Shown one piece after another: positions 16,865 through 25,297 of a stretch of 45,261 nt of DNA. Each line of letters starts with the position of its first letter. The first letter of the stretch is position 1. The translations under genes were made by a program, and so were the position numbers. The stretch lies in the NCBI GenBank assembly GCA_030430715.1, contig JAUIJZ010000015.1, positions 1 to 45,261 on the forward strand. Direction: 5' to 3'. Source of the stretch: Alphaproteobacteria bacterium. Its GTDB lineage: Bacteria; Pseudomonadota; Alphaproteobacteria; Caulobacterales; Aquidulcibacteraceae. The notes below the pieces were generated by a model that had not been told where the DNA came from, searched no databases, and worked only from the letters and a program-made list of their open reading frames with translations.

Positions 16865-17406
16865 AGGCGCCTGCTGCCTTTAAGGCTGAGCTGATCGAGC
16901 TCTTACCGAGTTTGCGCGCATTCGCGCGTTCGCTCGCGCGAAACCCGGCTCAAGCCGACGACCTTGTACAAGATACGCTTGTCAAAGCGCTTGCCAATGT
17001 CGACCGGTTCGAACAGGGCACCAATCTGCGCGCATGGCTCTTCACGATTTTGCGCAATCATTATTATTCGCAGCTTCGCAAGGCCAAGCGTGAAGTCGAG
17101 GATGTAGAGGGCCGTTTTGCTGCGCGCCTTGCATCGCGGCCGGAGCAGGACGGATCGGTGGATCTTGAGGACTTCAAGGTCGCGTTTGCACGCCTTGCTC
17201 CCGATCATCGTGAAGTGCTGACGCTCGTGGGCGCATCCGGCTGCTCCTACGAAGAGGCGGCGGAGATTTGCGGCTGCGCGGTCGGCACCATCAAGAGCCG
17301 CGTCAATCGTGCGCGCAAGAAACTCACCGGCTTGCTCGGGTTGGATGAAGGCGAAGCGCCTATTCCGGCTGAAGCATTGCTCATGCAGGATTCAGCAAGC
17401 GTGTGA
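16861..17406 (+). CDS. ecfG: EcfG family RNA polymerase sigma factor
   Basis: This 181-residue ECF sigma factor directs the general stress regulon. Region 2 is visible at residues ~15-75 (LRAFARSLARNPAQADDLVQDTLVKAL, then RAWLFTILRNHYYS). Region 4 is at ~115-165 (APDHREVLTLVGASGCSYEEAAEI, GTIKSRVNRARKKL). A short C-terminal tail follows. It is coupled to nepR upstream and overlaps the kinase start by GTGA downstream. Matching promoters occur at its own operon, at phyR and at the DUF1328 genes further on. The placement beside NepR and PhyR makes the subgroup certain. Confidence 0.96.
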   Translation: MKAPAAFKAELIELLPSLRAFARSLARNPAQADDLVQDTLVKALANVDRFEQGTNLRAWLFTILRNHYYSQLRKAKREVEDVEGRFAARLASRPEQDGSVDLEDFKVAFARLAPDHREVLTLVGASGCSYEEAAEICGCAVGTIKSRVNRARKKLTGLLGLDEGEAPIPAEALLMQDSASV

Positions 17407-19112
17407 GAGCGAGCGAGGATCGAGGGTGGAGCTTTTGGCCCCGCGCATTGTCTTTAAAGTCAATGCGCGGGCGCATGGCGTTATTGCTCGCCATCGCCAT
17501 GTTGCCGGCAGGCGCCATCGCCATGCAGGTCGGCCTCAACGCCGTTGAGACGCAACGAGCCGTTTATCGCGAAGCTTTGAGCCGGCAGGCGATACAGAGC
17601 ATTGCCGATGAACGCGCCGTTGTTGATGAAATGCGTGAGATGCTGCGTGTGCTGAGTGCCACGCCGGCGCTTCAGCAGATTGAGCGCGGCGATTGCCGTG
17701 AATGGCTGGGCAGCGTCGTTGAGCGCTATTCGTATCTGACAGCGCTGGCTGTGACGACGCCTTCAAACTCTGTGCTGTGCAGCGTGCCTGCGGTTGCGCC
17801 TGGTTTCTCGGCGCCGGATACGGCGGTGCGCCGGCGCGCGCGTGAGCGCAACGCTTTTACGCTGGGGCTCATTGAGCGCGGAGCGCTCACGCAACGCCGG
17901 GTATTGGCCGCGATGGAGCCCATTCGCGATACGCGGGGGCAGCGCCTCGGCTTCATTGGCGCATCCATAGAGGTTGATTACTTGCACGGGCTGTTGGCTC
18001 AGGAGAGCGGTCCGGGCGTGCGTACGGCTATTGTCGATTTCGACGGTCGCGTGATCGCCGATTCCGTTGATGACGAAGGTGGGGATGAGCCGCCGCCCTT
18101 GCCATCTACCGAGCAGATGCAGCGCCACTTCACGGATAGCGCAACGTTCGTCAGTCTTAAGGGCGCGTCCGCTGTCATTGCGCCGCTTCACGCGCCGGAC
18201 ATCTATGTTGTGATGTCATGGGCGGCCGAGCCGCCGACTTGGCAAAGCTGGGGCGGCCTCGCCATTTCGATTGCGGCGCCATTATTGATCTGGATGTTTG
18301 CGATCGGCGCAGGCTGGCTTGCGATCGAGGTTTTCGTCACCCGGCCGCTTTCCGAACTCGAGGGCGCGGCGCGTTCCTTCGCGCGCGGCGAAGAGGTGAT
18401 CGACTCGCCGGCGCTGGCCAATGCGCCGGTGGAGGTGCGCGCGCTGCGCCGGACTATGGCGGCGATGGCGAAGACGCTGCGCGGACGTGAATTGCGGTTG
18501 GTAGAGGCTCTGGCGGAGGAGCGCGCGCTGCTGCGCGAAGTGCACCACCGCGTGAAGAACAATCTGCAGATGGTCGCCAGCCTGCTGAACATTCAAGCGC
18601 GCGGCGCACGCGACGATAGTGAAGCCTGGGGGCTGGCGCGCGCGCATGACCGGGTCCAGTTGCTCGCCCTGGTGCATCAGCGGGTCTATTCTTCTGGCGA
18701 GGTGCGGGATTTGCGTCTTGATGAGCTGACCGCCGAAATGACGCGCCAAATGCTCAATTCGCGCAGCTTGCAGGCAGCGCGGGTGACCTTCGATTTCGAG
18801 CCCGCGCGCGTCCAGGCGGATCGCGCCGTTCCGCTGACATTCCTGATTGGTGAGGGCGTTTCCGCTGCGCTGGATGCGTTGCGCGAAGCCGAGCAGACGA
18901 CGCTAACGCTGCATTTGCGGCAGGACGAAAACGGCGAGGTTCGGTTTGCCGTTGAGGCGGCTGGCGCCGGTCACATACGACAAGCGCCCCCCATCAACGC
19001 GCGCCTTGTGGAGGCCTTTGCGCGTCAATTGGGGGGCGCGGTAGGACGTTCGCCAGCGAGGCCGCTTGATCTGTGGGTGCGTGTGCCCCCGCAGGCGGCC
19101 GTAGCTGCTTAG
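17403..19112 (+). CDS. PhyK-like membrane sensor histidine kinase with degenerate ATP-binding domain
   Basis: This 569-residue sensor is placed where PhyR-controlling kinases occur. It starts at GTG 17403, overlapping the ecfG stop. A first membrane segment (about 25-45) and a second (about 280-308) bracket a periplasmic domain of ~235 residues; a HAMP-like linker (VTRPLSELEGAARSFARG) follows. The HisKA_2 dimerisation domain is intact: REVHHRVKNNLQMVASLLNIQ, with His381/His382. The catalytic domain is not: where NELVTNAL is expected it reads GEGVSAAL (residues 483-490), and the DDGVG-type box is replaced by EAAGAG. It may act as a PhyR phosphatase or scaffold rather than a kinase. It ends tail-to-tail with the DUF883 gene, sharing TTAG. 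Confidence 0.88.
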   Translation: MRASEDRGWSFWPRALSLKSMRGRMALLLAIAMLPAGAIAMQVGLNAVETQRAVYREALSRQAIQSIADERAVVDEMREMLRVLSATPALQQIERGDCREWLGSVVERYSYLTALAVTTPSNSVLCSVPAVAPGFSAPDTAVRRRARERNAFTLGLIERGALTQRRVLAAMEPIRDTRGQRLGFIGASIEVDYLHGLLAQESGPGVRTAIVDFDGRVIADSVDDEGGDEPPPLPSTEQMQRHFTDSATFVSLKGASAVIAPLHAPDIYVVMSWAAEPPTWQSWGGLAISIAAPLLIWMFAIGAGWLAIEVFVTRPLSELEGAARSFARGEEVIDSPALANAPVEVRALRRTMAAMAKTLRGRELRLVEALAEERALLREVHHRVKNNLQMVASLLNIQARGARDDSEAWGLARAHDRVQLLALVHQRVYSSGEVRDLRLDELTAEMTRQMLNSRSLQAARVTFDFEPARVQADRAVPLTFLIGEGVSAALDALREAEQTTLTLHLRQDENGEVRFAVEAAGAGHIRQAPPINARLVEAFARQLGGAVGRSPARPLDLWVRVPPQAAVAA

Positions 19113-19438
19113 CGATTACGGCCGCGCGAGAGCAGCATGCCGATGAGCATGCCGGCGCCGAGCGTGATGCCAACGGTCGCGGCAGGGTGTTCGCGCACTT
19201 GGTCGCCAACATAAGCGGCGCCGTTGCGGGCGCGGGTTGTCAATTGCGTGCGCGCACGGCTCAAACGATCGCCGGCAGTGGACATCTCCGATCGCGCCGC
19301 TTTTGACGCTGCGTCAGTCAGGCGCGAAACGTCTCGACGTAAATCGGCGAAGTCAGACATCACATCGTCCGCACGAGAGCGAAGCGCGCGAAGGTCGTGT
19401 CCATTGCGGCGCGTCCGGTGAGTATCAAGCTGAGCCAT
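19109..19438 (-). CDS. DUF883 (ElaB/YqjD-like) membrane-anchored protein
   Basis: This 109-residue protein has a long amphipathic, charged helical part (residues ~10-80; [38 protein letters not shown]) and one C-terminal hydrophobic anchor ([15 protein letters not shown]) ending in RGRNR. YqjD/ElaB relatives are inner-membrane proteins that bind ribosomes under stress. GGAGG precedes the ATG at 19438; other in-frame upstream codons are unlikely starts. A slightly over-spaced EcfG-type promoter lies in front, divergent from the DUF1328 promoter, so both genes are probably stress-induced. Confidence 0.9.
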   Translation of the reverse strand: MAQLDTHRTRRNGHDLRALRSRADDVMSDFADLRRDVSRLTDAASKAARSEMSTAGDRLSRARTQLTTRARNGAAYVGDQVREHPAATVGITLGAGMLIGMLLSRGRNR

Positions 19439-19480
19439 CTTTGCCTCCATAAAAAATTTTTCCCGCCCCGTTGCGCCATC

Positions 19481-19506
19481 AACCCGCCAGCTCGGGCGGA
19501 TGTTCC
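19481..19506 (-). promoter_or_regulatory. Weak EcfG-type promoter of the DUF883 gene
   Basis: On the minus strand GGAAC is followed by GGTT after 17 nt, one base longer than the other EcfG-type sites here and with G replacing C. It is about 43 nt before the start codon and lies back to back with the next site. Confidence 0.45.
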
Positions 19507-19515
19507 CCAAATGCC

Positions 19516-19540
19516 GGAACGTTCGGGGCAGGGGGGCGTT
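19516..19540 (+). promoter_or_regulatory. EcfG-type promoter of the first DUF1328 gene
   Basis: GGAAC (19516-19520), 16 nt, CGTT (19537-19540): a perfect consensus match 25 nt before the DUF1328 start codon. Confidence 0.85.
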
Positions 19541-19565
19541 CTGTTCGCATTCTGGAGGATGTAAA

Positions 19566-19739
19566 ATGCTCGGTTGGGCGCTGACTTTTGTCGTTTTGGC
19601 TATCGTTGCTGGCGTTTTGGGCTTCGTTGCTCTTGCCGGTCTGGCTGCGGGCATCGCCAAAATTCTCTTTTTCCTATTCCTGGCGCTGCTTGTGCTGAGC
19701 TTTGTCGGGCGCGCGCTGCGCGGCAAATCGGTGCTTTAG
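19566..19739 (+). CDS. DUF1328 small membrane protein, copy 1
   Basis: This 57-residue protein is almost wholly hydrophobic, with two membrane helices ([24 protein letters not shown] and [19 protein letters not shown]) and a short basic end. This is the YtjA/DUF1328 pattern. GGAGG precedes the ATG at 19566; the longer in-frame upstream codon would run through the promoter. An EcfG-type promoter lies directly ahead. Sod starts 73 nt downstream and could be partly cotranscribed. Members are commonly induced by stress; their function is not known. Confidence 0.9.
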   Translation: MLGWALTFVVLAIVAGVLGFVALAGLAAGIAKILFFLFLALLVLSFVGRALRGKSVL

Positions 19740-19812
19740 AAAGCGCGTGGTTGAATCGAAACGTGCGGCGCATAACATCTGGCCCGAGCTTCAAAGCTAA
19801 AGGATGTCAGAT

Positions 19813-20448
19813 ATGTTTAAGTTGCCGCCCCTTCCTTTTGATCAAGGCGCGCTCGCGCCGCATATGTCTTCGGACACGCTTGCGACGCACCATGGCAAGC
19901 ACCATGCGGGGTACATAAAAAAGTTGAACACGGCTCTGGAGTCTCGGAAAGACGCTCCGGCCGCGCTGGAGGATGTGGTCCAGCTCGCGGTGCGTGAGAA
20001 GGACGGCGGATTGTTCAACAATGCCGCGCAAACGTGGAATCATGGCTTCTTCTGGCAGAGCCTTTCCGCGGAAGCGCAGCCGCAGCCGACCGGGAAGCTG
20101 GGCGCCGCAATCGATAAGGCGTTTGGCTCATTTTCCAGTTTCCGTGACGAGTTTCTCTCGCGCGGCGAAAAGCATTTCGCGTCCGGTTGGGTCTGGCTCG
20201 TCGCCGGCGCAGATGGGGCGGTGAAGATTGTCGATACCCACGATGCAGCTACGCCGATCGTTGAGGCTGGCGTTACGCCGCTGCTGACCTGTGATGTGTG
20301 GGAGCACGCTTATTATATCGATTACAAGAACGACCGCGCCGCGTTTCTCAAAGCGTTCTTCGACAAGCTCGCGAACTGGCAATTCGCCGCGCAACAGCAT
20401 GAAGCAGCGCTGGCCGGCGGCAAAGGCGGCTGGACCTTTCCAACCTAA
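19813..20448 (+). CDS. sodB: Iron superoxide dismutase
   Basis: This 211-residue cytoplasmic enzyme converts superoxide to hydrogen peroxide and oxygen. The metal ligands are visible: His26 in [10 protein letters not shown], His77 in WNHGFFW, and the Asp and His of [27 protein letters not shown] is of the iron type. I choose ATG 19813 because AAAGGA sits 8 nt before it; the ATG at 19804 overlaps that ribosome-binding site. It is flanked by two DUF1328 genes that have EcfG-type promoters, but I see no such promoter of its own, so stress control may come by read-through. Confidence 0.95.
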   Translation: MFKLPPLPFDQGALAPHMSSDTLATHHGKHHAGYIKKLNTALESRKDAPAALEDVVQLAVREKDGGLFNNAAQTWNHGFFWQSLSAEAQPQPTGKLGAAIDKAFGSFSSFRDEFLSRGEKHFASGWVWLVAGADGAVKIVDTHDAATPIVEAGVTPLLTCDVWEHAYYIDYKNDRAAFLKAFFDKLANWQFAAQQHEAALAGGKGGWTFPT

Positions 20449-20451
20449 GCT

Positions 20452-20476
20452 GGAACCGGCGCCGTGAGCATGCGTT
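20452..20476 (+). promoter_or_regulatory. EcfG-type promoter of the second DUF1328 gene
   Basis: GGAAC (20452-20456), 16 nt, CGTT (20473-20476): a perfect consensus match that starts just after the sod stop codon and lies 31 nt before the next start codon. Confidence 0.82.
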
Positions 20477-20507
20477 TCCAAAACAGAGTAAAGTTTTGGA
20501 GGACATC

Positions 20508-20672
20508 ATGCTCTCTTGGGCGCTTATCTTTTTCGTTGTTGCCGTTATCGCGGCGATTTTTGGGTTCGGCGGCATTGCCTCGGCTTCGGCCGGCATCGCG
20601 CAAATCCTGTTCTTCCTTTTCCTCGTCCTGTTCGTGGTCAGTCTGATCATGGGCGTGGCGCGTAGGGGATAA
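20508..20672 (+). CDS. DUF1328 small membrane protein, copy 2
   Basis: This 54-residue protein has two membrane helices ([20 protein letters not shown] and [19 protein letters not shown]) and ends in ARRG. It is a clear paralogue of the gene at 19566-19739. GGAGG precedes the start. With its own consensus EcfG-type promoter, it belongs to the stress regulon. Confidence 0.9.
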   Translation: MLSWALIFFVVAVIAAIFGFGGIASASAGIAQILFFLFLVLFVVSLIMGVARRG

Positions 20673-20766
20673 CGGGTCGCACGCCAGCTTCCGGCGGAGG
20701 CATTTACGGAGGGTGGTTTTGGCTCCATAAGGACGGCCAAATCCACTAATCCGGGAGCCTTCGCCG

Positions 20767-22263
20767 ATGCGGGCGATCCAAAATTTCATCAATGGCGCCA
20801 GCGCGTCCGTTTCCAGCGGGCGCGCTGGCGTTGTTTTCAACCCCAATACTGGCGCGCAGCAGGCCGAAGTCGCCTTCGCCGCGGCCAAAGACATCGATAA
20901 AGCGGTTCAATCCGCCTTGGCGGCGTTCCCCGGCTGGGCGGCGACCAATCCGCAGCGCCGCGCCCGCGTGATGTTCAACTTCAAGGCGCTGATCGAACAA
21001 AATATGGACGAGCTGGCCCACTTGCTCTCGTCCGAGCACGGCAAGGTCATCGCCGATTCCAAGGGCGATATTCAGCGCGGCCTGGAAGTGATCGAATTCG
21101 CCTGCGGCATCCCGCATGCCCAAAAAGGCGAATACACCGAAGGCGCCGGCCCCGGCATCGACGTCTATTCGATGCGTCAGCCGCTGGGCGTTTGCGCAGG
21201 CATCACGCCGTTCAACTTCCCGGCGATGATCCCGTTGTGGATGTGCGGTGTCGCGATCGCGTGCGGCAACACCTTCGTGCTGAAGCCGAGCGAAAAGGAT
21301 CCGAGCGTTCCGGTGCGCCTGGCCGAACTTTTCATCGAAGCCGGCGGCCCGCCTGGGGTGCTCAATGTCGTACATGGCGACAAAGAAGCGGTCGACGCCA
21401 TCATCGCTCACCCCGACATCAAAGCGATCAGCTTTGTCGGCTCATCCGATATCGCGCAGTACATTTACGCTGGCGGCACTGCCAATGGTAAGCGCGTGCA
21501 GGCCATGGGCGGCGCGAAGAACCACGGCATCGTTATGCCTGACGCCGATTTCGATCAGGCGACCAAGGACATTATCGGGGCCGCTTACGGCTCGGCCGGC
21601 GAACGCTGCATGGCGTTGCCTGTCATGGTCGCGGTCGGCAAGAAGGCCGCCGACGAGATGCGTGAGCGTCTCCTCGTTGAGATCGAGAAGCTGAAGGTCG
21701 GCATCTCCACCGATCCCGAAGCCCAATATGGCCCGGTGATTTCCGCCGTGCACAAGGCGAAGGTCGAGGACTATATCCGCATCGGTAAGGACGAAGGCGC
21801 CGAGCTGGTTCGCGATGGCCGCGGCTTCAAGCTGCAAGGCTATGAGAACGGCTACTTCATCGGCCCGACGCTGTTCGACAATGTGAAGCCGGGCATGAAG
21901 ACCTATGTCGAAGAAATCTTCGGCCCGGTTCTTCAGATCATGCGCGCCGAGACGCTGGAGGAAGCCATCGCGCTCCCGAGTCAGCACCAATACGGCAATG
22001 GCGTCGCCATCTTCACGCGCAACGGCCGCGCCGCGCGCGAGTTCGCGGCGAAGGTCAATGTCGGCATGGTCGGCATCAACGTGCCGATCCCGGTGCCGGT
22101 GGCGTATCACACCTTCGGCGGCTGGAAGCGCAGCGCCTTCGGAGACACCAACCAGCACGGCATGGAAGGCGTGAAGTTTTACACCAAGGTCAAAACCGTC
22201 ACCGCCCGCTGGCCGGAAGGCGCGCAAGAGGATTCCAGCTTCGTCATTCCGACGATGCAGTGA
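20767..22263 (+). CDS. mmsA: Methylmalonate-semialdehyde dehydrogenase (CoA-acylating)
   Basis: This 498-residue aldehyde dehydrogenase oxidises methylmalonate semialdehyde to propionyl-CoA in valine (and thymine) breakdown. It has the MmsA form: NFINGASA at the start, CAGITPFNFPAMIPLWM, ACGNTFVLKPSEKDP, then MGGAKNHGIVMPDAD and GSAGERCMALP with catalytic Cys281. EEIFGPVLQIMRAETLEEA follows near the C-terminus. GGGAG precedes the ATG. The other valine-degradation genes, the hydrolase and mmsB, lie downstream in the same direction but are separated from it by one opposite-strand gene and a strong terminator, so they are probably not cotranscribed with it. Confidence 0.95.
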   Translation: MRAIQNFINGASASVSSGRAGVVFNPNTGAQQAEVAFAAAKDIDKAVQSALAAFPGWAATNPQRRARVMFNFKALIEQNMDELAHLLSSEHGKVIADSKGDIQRGLEVIEFACGIPHAQKGEYTEGAGPGIDVYSMRQPLGVCAGITPFNFPAMIPLWMCGVAIACGNTFVLKPSEKDPSVPVRLAELFIEAGGPPGVLNVVHGDKEAVDAIIAHPDIKAISFVGSSDIAQYIYAGGTANGKRVQAMGGAKNHGIVMPDADFDQATKDIIGAAYGSAGERCMALPVMVAVGKKAADEMRERLLVEIEKLKVGISTDPEAQYGPVISAVHKAKVEDYIRIGKDEGAELVRDGRGFKLQGYENGYFIGPTLFDNVKPGMKTYVEEIFGPVLQIMRAETLEEAIALPSQHQYGNGVAIFTRNGRAAREFAAKVNVGMVGINVPIPVPVAYHTFGGWKRSAFGDTNQHGMEGVKFYTKVKTVTARWPEGAQEDSSFVIPTMQ

Positions 22264-22284
22264 GGCATCGGTCGATTGATTGCG

Positions 22285-22314
22285 AAAGGCGCGCCTCATG
22301 GGCGCGCCTTTTTT
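22285..22314 (+). terminator. Rho-independent terminator after mmsA
   Basis: AAGGCGCGCC and GGCGCGCCTT form a GC-rich stem around a 5-nt loop, followed by TTTTTT. The convergent gene ends only a few bases further on, so it may also slow transcription coming the other way. Confidence 0.88.
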
Positions 22315-22318
22315 GTGA

Positions 22319-23224
22319 TTATTGCAGTGTGCGGAGGAAATTATAGCTGATCCGCGCCGCTTCGATTTCGGGGCGCTCGAACGGCGGTTCTTGCTCCACG
22401 AAGAAGTGCTCAACGCCTGCATCGCGTCCGGCTTGCAGGATGGCGGGCCAATCCTGGATGCCGCTGCCGACCTCGGTCGGGTCCATACGCAACGCGAAAT
22501 TGGCTTCGGTTGAAGCTTTGAGATCTTTCACATGCAGTAGCCGCACGCGCGCGCCGTGTTGGCGGATGAAGGCCGCCGGATCGAGACCCGCCGCTTTGAC
22601 CCAGCCCACATCGAGTTCAAGTTTGACCAGCGCAGGGTCGGTATTGGCGAGCATGAAATCCATGATCGTGCCGCCTTCGAACGGCGCGAACTCAACATTG
22701 TGGTTGTGATAAAGATATTTCAGACCGCCTGCATGATAGGCGGAGGCCGTCGCATTTAGAATTTCGCAGACGCGGCTCCAATCGTCGCGCGTCGAGGTGC
22801 GCACGACATTGGCGATCATTTCGCGGAAATCCGTTCCCCCGCCCATTGGACGCACGAACGGGAAGAGGGAGGGGCCAGCATAGCTCGCGCCCACGCCGTT
22901 CGCATATTCGAGCGTGCGCGCCGCGGCTTCGGCGACATCGGTGGTCGGGGGTGAATTGGAATGCAGCGCGGCGCATGTCAGGCCGGCGCGCGCCAATGCG
23001 GCGCGTACTTCCGCTGCGGGCTTGGTACCCTCGGAAATTTCGACTTCTTGATAGCCGATTTCAGCCAGTGCGCCGAAGGTGGCGTCGAGATCGTCATAGG
23101 CGTTGGGGCCAAGCGCATAGAGCTGGATGCCGATCTTTTGGCCGGCGAGAGGCTTGTTGCTCATGGTCGCGCACGCTCCAAGCGCAAGAACGCTTCCGCA
23201 GAAAAGCCGTCTGTTGACCCGCAT
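22319..23224 (-). CDS. Exported sugar phosphate isomerase/epimerase-like (xylose isomerase-type TIM barrel) lipoprotein
   Basis: This 301-residue protein has an AP-endonuclease-2/xylose-isomerase-like barrel: IGIQLYALGPNAYDDLDATFGALAEIGYQEVEI, YLYHNHNVEFAPF, KLELDVGWVKAAGLDPAAFI, VRLLHVKDL and EHFFVEQEPP near the end supply the expected metal-binding Glu, Asp and His residues. Unlike cytoplasmic members it begins with a signal peptide, RRLFCGSVLALGAC, with a lipobox (LGAC) at Cys18. The start ATG 23224 follows GGGAGGG. It lies on the opposite strand between mmsA and the valine hydrolase gene, with no obvious link to them. Exported homologues are frequent in bacteria that degrade complex glycans. 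The exact reaction is unknown. Confidence 0.85.
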   Translation of the reverse strand: MRVNRRLFCGSVLALGACATMSNKPLAGQKIGIQLYALGPNAYDDLDATFGALAEIGYQEVEISEGTKPAAEVRAALARAGLTCAALHSNSPPTTDVAEAAARTLEYANGVGASYAGPSLFPFVRPMGGGTDFREMIANVVRTSTRDDWSRVCEILNATASAYHAGGLKYLYHNHNVEFAPFEGGTIMDFMLANTDPALVKLELDVGWVKAAGLDPAAFIRQHGARVRLLHVKDLKASTEANFALRMDPTEVGSGIQDWPAILQAGRDAGVEHFFVEQEPPFERPEIEAARISYNFLRTLQ

Positions 23225-23326
23225 TTTGTCCCTCCCGGCTGAATGGGCATGTTTCCAGCGCATTTGCGCTTCCACCTGGGTCTAACCGGGATTGCCGGGC
23301 GCGTCCACGCGCCTTAAGCCACGGCC

Positions 23327-24370
23327 ATGAGCGATGTCCTCACTTCTATTTCGGGCGGTCTTGCGCGCATCACGTTGAACCGGCCCAAGGCTCTGCACGC
23401 GCTGAACCGCGATATGTGCGCGTCGATGATCGAAGCGTTGCTGGCTTGGCGCGAGGATGCCGCCGTGCGCGCGGTCATACTCGATCACGCAGAAGGGACG
23501 CGTGGGTTTTGCGCGGGCGGCGATATTCGCCTCATTGCCGATTCCGGCGCTGGCGACAGCAGCGCCGCGCGCGATTTCTTTTTAACCGAGTATCGCCTCA
23601 ATCATTTGTTGTTTGAATATCCCAAGCCGATCGTCGCTTTCATGGATGGCGTCACGATGGGCGGAGGCGTCGGCTTATCCATGCCGGCGCGTTATCGCAT
23701 CGCGACCGCGAACACGACGTACGCGATGCCGGAAACGGGGATTGGTTTGTTTCCCGATGTGGGCGGCGGTTGGTATTTGCCGCGCAAGCCCGGCGAGATC
23801 GGCATGTGGCTGGCGCTGACTGGCGCGCGGCTGAAGGCTGCCGATTGCGCCATCGCGGGCATCAGCACGCATTTTGTCGATGCGTCGCGGCTGGAAGATC
23901 TGAAGCAAGCGCTTCACGAGGGCGAGCTTGAAGCATCGCTTGCTAAATTTGCATCGTCGCCTGGTGCGCCAAAAGATCTGACGCCGGAAAATGTTGCGCG
24001 GATCGACCGCATCTTTGCACTGGATAGCGTGGAAGCCATCTTCGCCGCCTTGGAGGCCGACGGCTCGGATTGGGCAGGCGCGCAGCTGGCGACGTTAAAA
24101 ACGAAGTCGCCTCAGGCGTTGAAGGTGAGCTTCCGTCAGTTGCGCGAGGGCGCGAAGCTGCAAAGCTTCGCCGACGAAATGCGGATGGAATACCGGCTTG
24201 GCGCGCGCGTGGTATCGCGTCACGATTTTCAAGAAGGCGTCCGTGCGGTGATCATCGATAAGGACAATAAGCCGGTGTGGAACCCGCCCACATTGGAAAC
24301 TGTCGAGGATACTGTGCTGGACGAGCTGTTTGCGCCATTGCCGGCGAACCAAGAATGGACGCCGCTTTGA
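23327..24370 (+). CDS. 3-hydroxyisobutyryl-CoA hydrolase (enoyl-CoA hydratase superfamily)
   Basis: This 347-residue protein fits HIBYL-CoA hydrolase, which frees 3-hydroxyisobutyrate from its CoA ester in valine catabolism. The crotonase core shows ITLNRPKALHALNRDMC, RGFCAGGDIRLIAD for the oxyanion hole, and YAMPETGIGLFPDVGGGWYL with its Glu and Asp. A C-terminal ~120-residue extension (LKVSFRQLREGAKLQSFADEMRMEYRL, FQEGVRAVIIDKDNKPVW) is characteristic of the hydrolase as opposed to plain enoyl-CoA hydratases. mmsB begins 15 nt downstream, which supports the call because its product is the next enzyme. No strong ribosome-binding site precedes the ATG. Confidence 0.92.
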   Translation: MSDVLTSISGGLARITLNRPKALHALNRDMCASMIEALLAWREDAAVRAVILDHAEGTRGFCAGGDIRLIADSGAGDSSAARDFFLTEYRLNHLLFEYPKPIVAFMDGVTMGGGVGLSMPARYRIATANTTYAMPETGIGLFPDVGGGWYLPRKPGEIGMWLALTGARLKAADCAIAGISTHFVDASRLEDLKQALHEGELEASLAKFASSPGAPKDLTPENVARIDRIFALDSVEAIFAALEADGSDWAGAQLATLKTKSPQALKVSFRQLREGAKLQSFADEMRMEYRLGARVVSRHDFQEGVRAVIIDKDNKPVWNPPTLETVEDTVLDELFAPLPANQEWTPL

Positions 24371-24385
24371 TATCGGAGACATAGC

Positions 24386-25270
24386 ATGACCCGCATCGCA
24401 TTCATCGGTCTCGGCAATATGGGATCGGGCATGGCCGCCAATCAGGCGAAGGCCGGGCGCGAGGTCATTGCTTTCGACCTTTCCGCTGAAGCGCTCAAGC
24501 GCGCTGAAGAAGCTGGTATGAAGAGCGCATCCAGTGTGGCCGATGCGGTCAAGGATGCGAACGCGATCGTCACGATGCTGCCGGCCGGAAAGCATGTGCG
24601 CGAAGTTTACGAGACGATCATAGCGCATGCGCCCAAGGATGCGCTTTTGATTGATTGCTCCACCATCGACGTGGATAGCGCGCGCACCGTGGCGCGTGAT
24701 GCGTCAATGCAAGGCTTTCGCGCCGCGGATGCGCCCGTTTCCGGCGGCACGGCGGCAGCCGAAGGCGGTTCGCTTACCTTCATGGTCGGTTGCCGCGAGC
24801 AGGATTTCGCCGAGGTCGAAGAGCTTCTGAAGCCGATGGCGAAGGCCGTCATCCATGCTGGCGCGTCCGGTGCGGGGCAGGCGGCGAAAATCTGCAACAA
24901 TATGTTGCTTGGCATTTCCATGATTGGCGTGTGCGAAGCGTTCGCGCTCGCAGAACGGCTCGATCTCGATGCGCAGAAATTTTTCGACATCGCGTCGCAA
25001 GCGTCGGGCCAGTGCTGGTCGTTGACGTCCTATTGCCCGTCGCCAGGGCCGGTGCCTGCAGCGCCCTCTAATCGCGACTATGAGGGCGGTTTTGCCGCCG
25101 CGATGATGTTGAAGGATCTGAAATTGGCGCAGGACGCCGCTGAAACCGTCGGCGCCGGCACGCCGCTTGGCGGCGCCGCCGAGGCGCTTTACGCCGAATT
25201 GGTGCAGCGCGGTTTTGGCGCCAAAGACTTTTCTTTCATGCTGGAATTGTTGCGCGGACGCGCGAGCTAA
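24386..25270 (+). CDS. mmsB: 3-hydroxyisobutyrate dehydrogenase
   Basis: This 294-residue NAD-dependent enzyme oxidises 3-hydroxyisobutyrate to methylmalonate semialdehyde, the substrate of MmsA. It has the Rossmann start IAFIGLGNMGSGMAANQAKAG, the substrate loop DAPVSGGTAAAEGGSLTFMVGC, and GASGAGQAAKICNNMLLGISM, whose Lys is the catalytic residue of the beta-hydroxyacid dehydrogenase family. It is cotranscribed with the hydrolase gene upstream. Its TAA stop shares bases with the stop that the convergent response-regulator gene would have if its frameshift were repaired. Confidence 0.95.
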   Translation: MTRIAFIGLGNMGSGMAANQAKAGREVIAFDLSAEALKRAEEAGMKSASSVADAVKDANAIVTMLPAGKHVREVYETIIAHAPKDALLIDCSTIDVDSARTVARDASMQGFRAADAPVSGGTAAAEGGSLTFMVGCREQDFAEVEELLKPMAKAVIHAGASGAGQAAKICNNMLLGISMIGVCEAFALAERLDLDAQKFFDIASQASGQCWSLTSYCPSPGPVPAAPSNRDYEGGFAAAMMLKDLKLAQDAAETVGAGTPLGGAAEALYAELVQRGFGAKDFSFMLELLRGRAS

Positions 25271-25297
25271 GACGCGTTAAGGCCGCGCTGGATGGCT

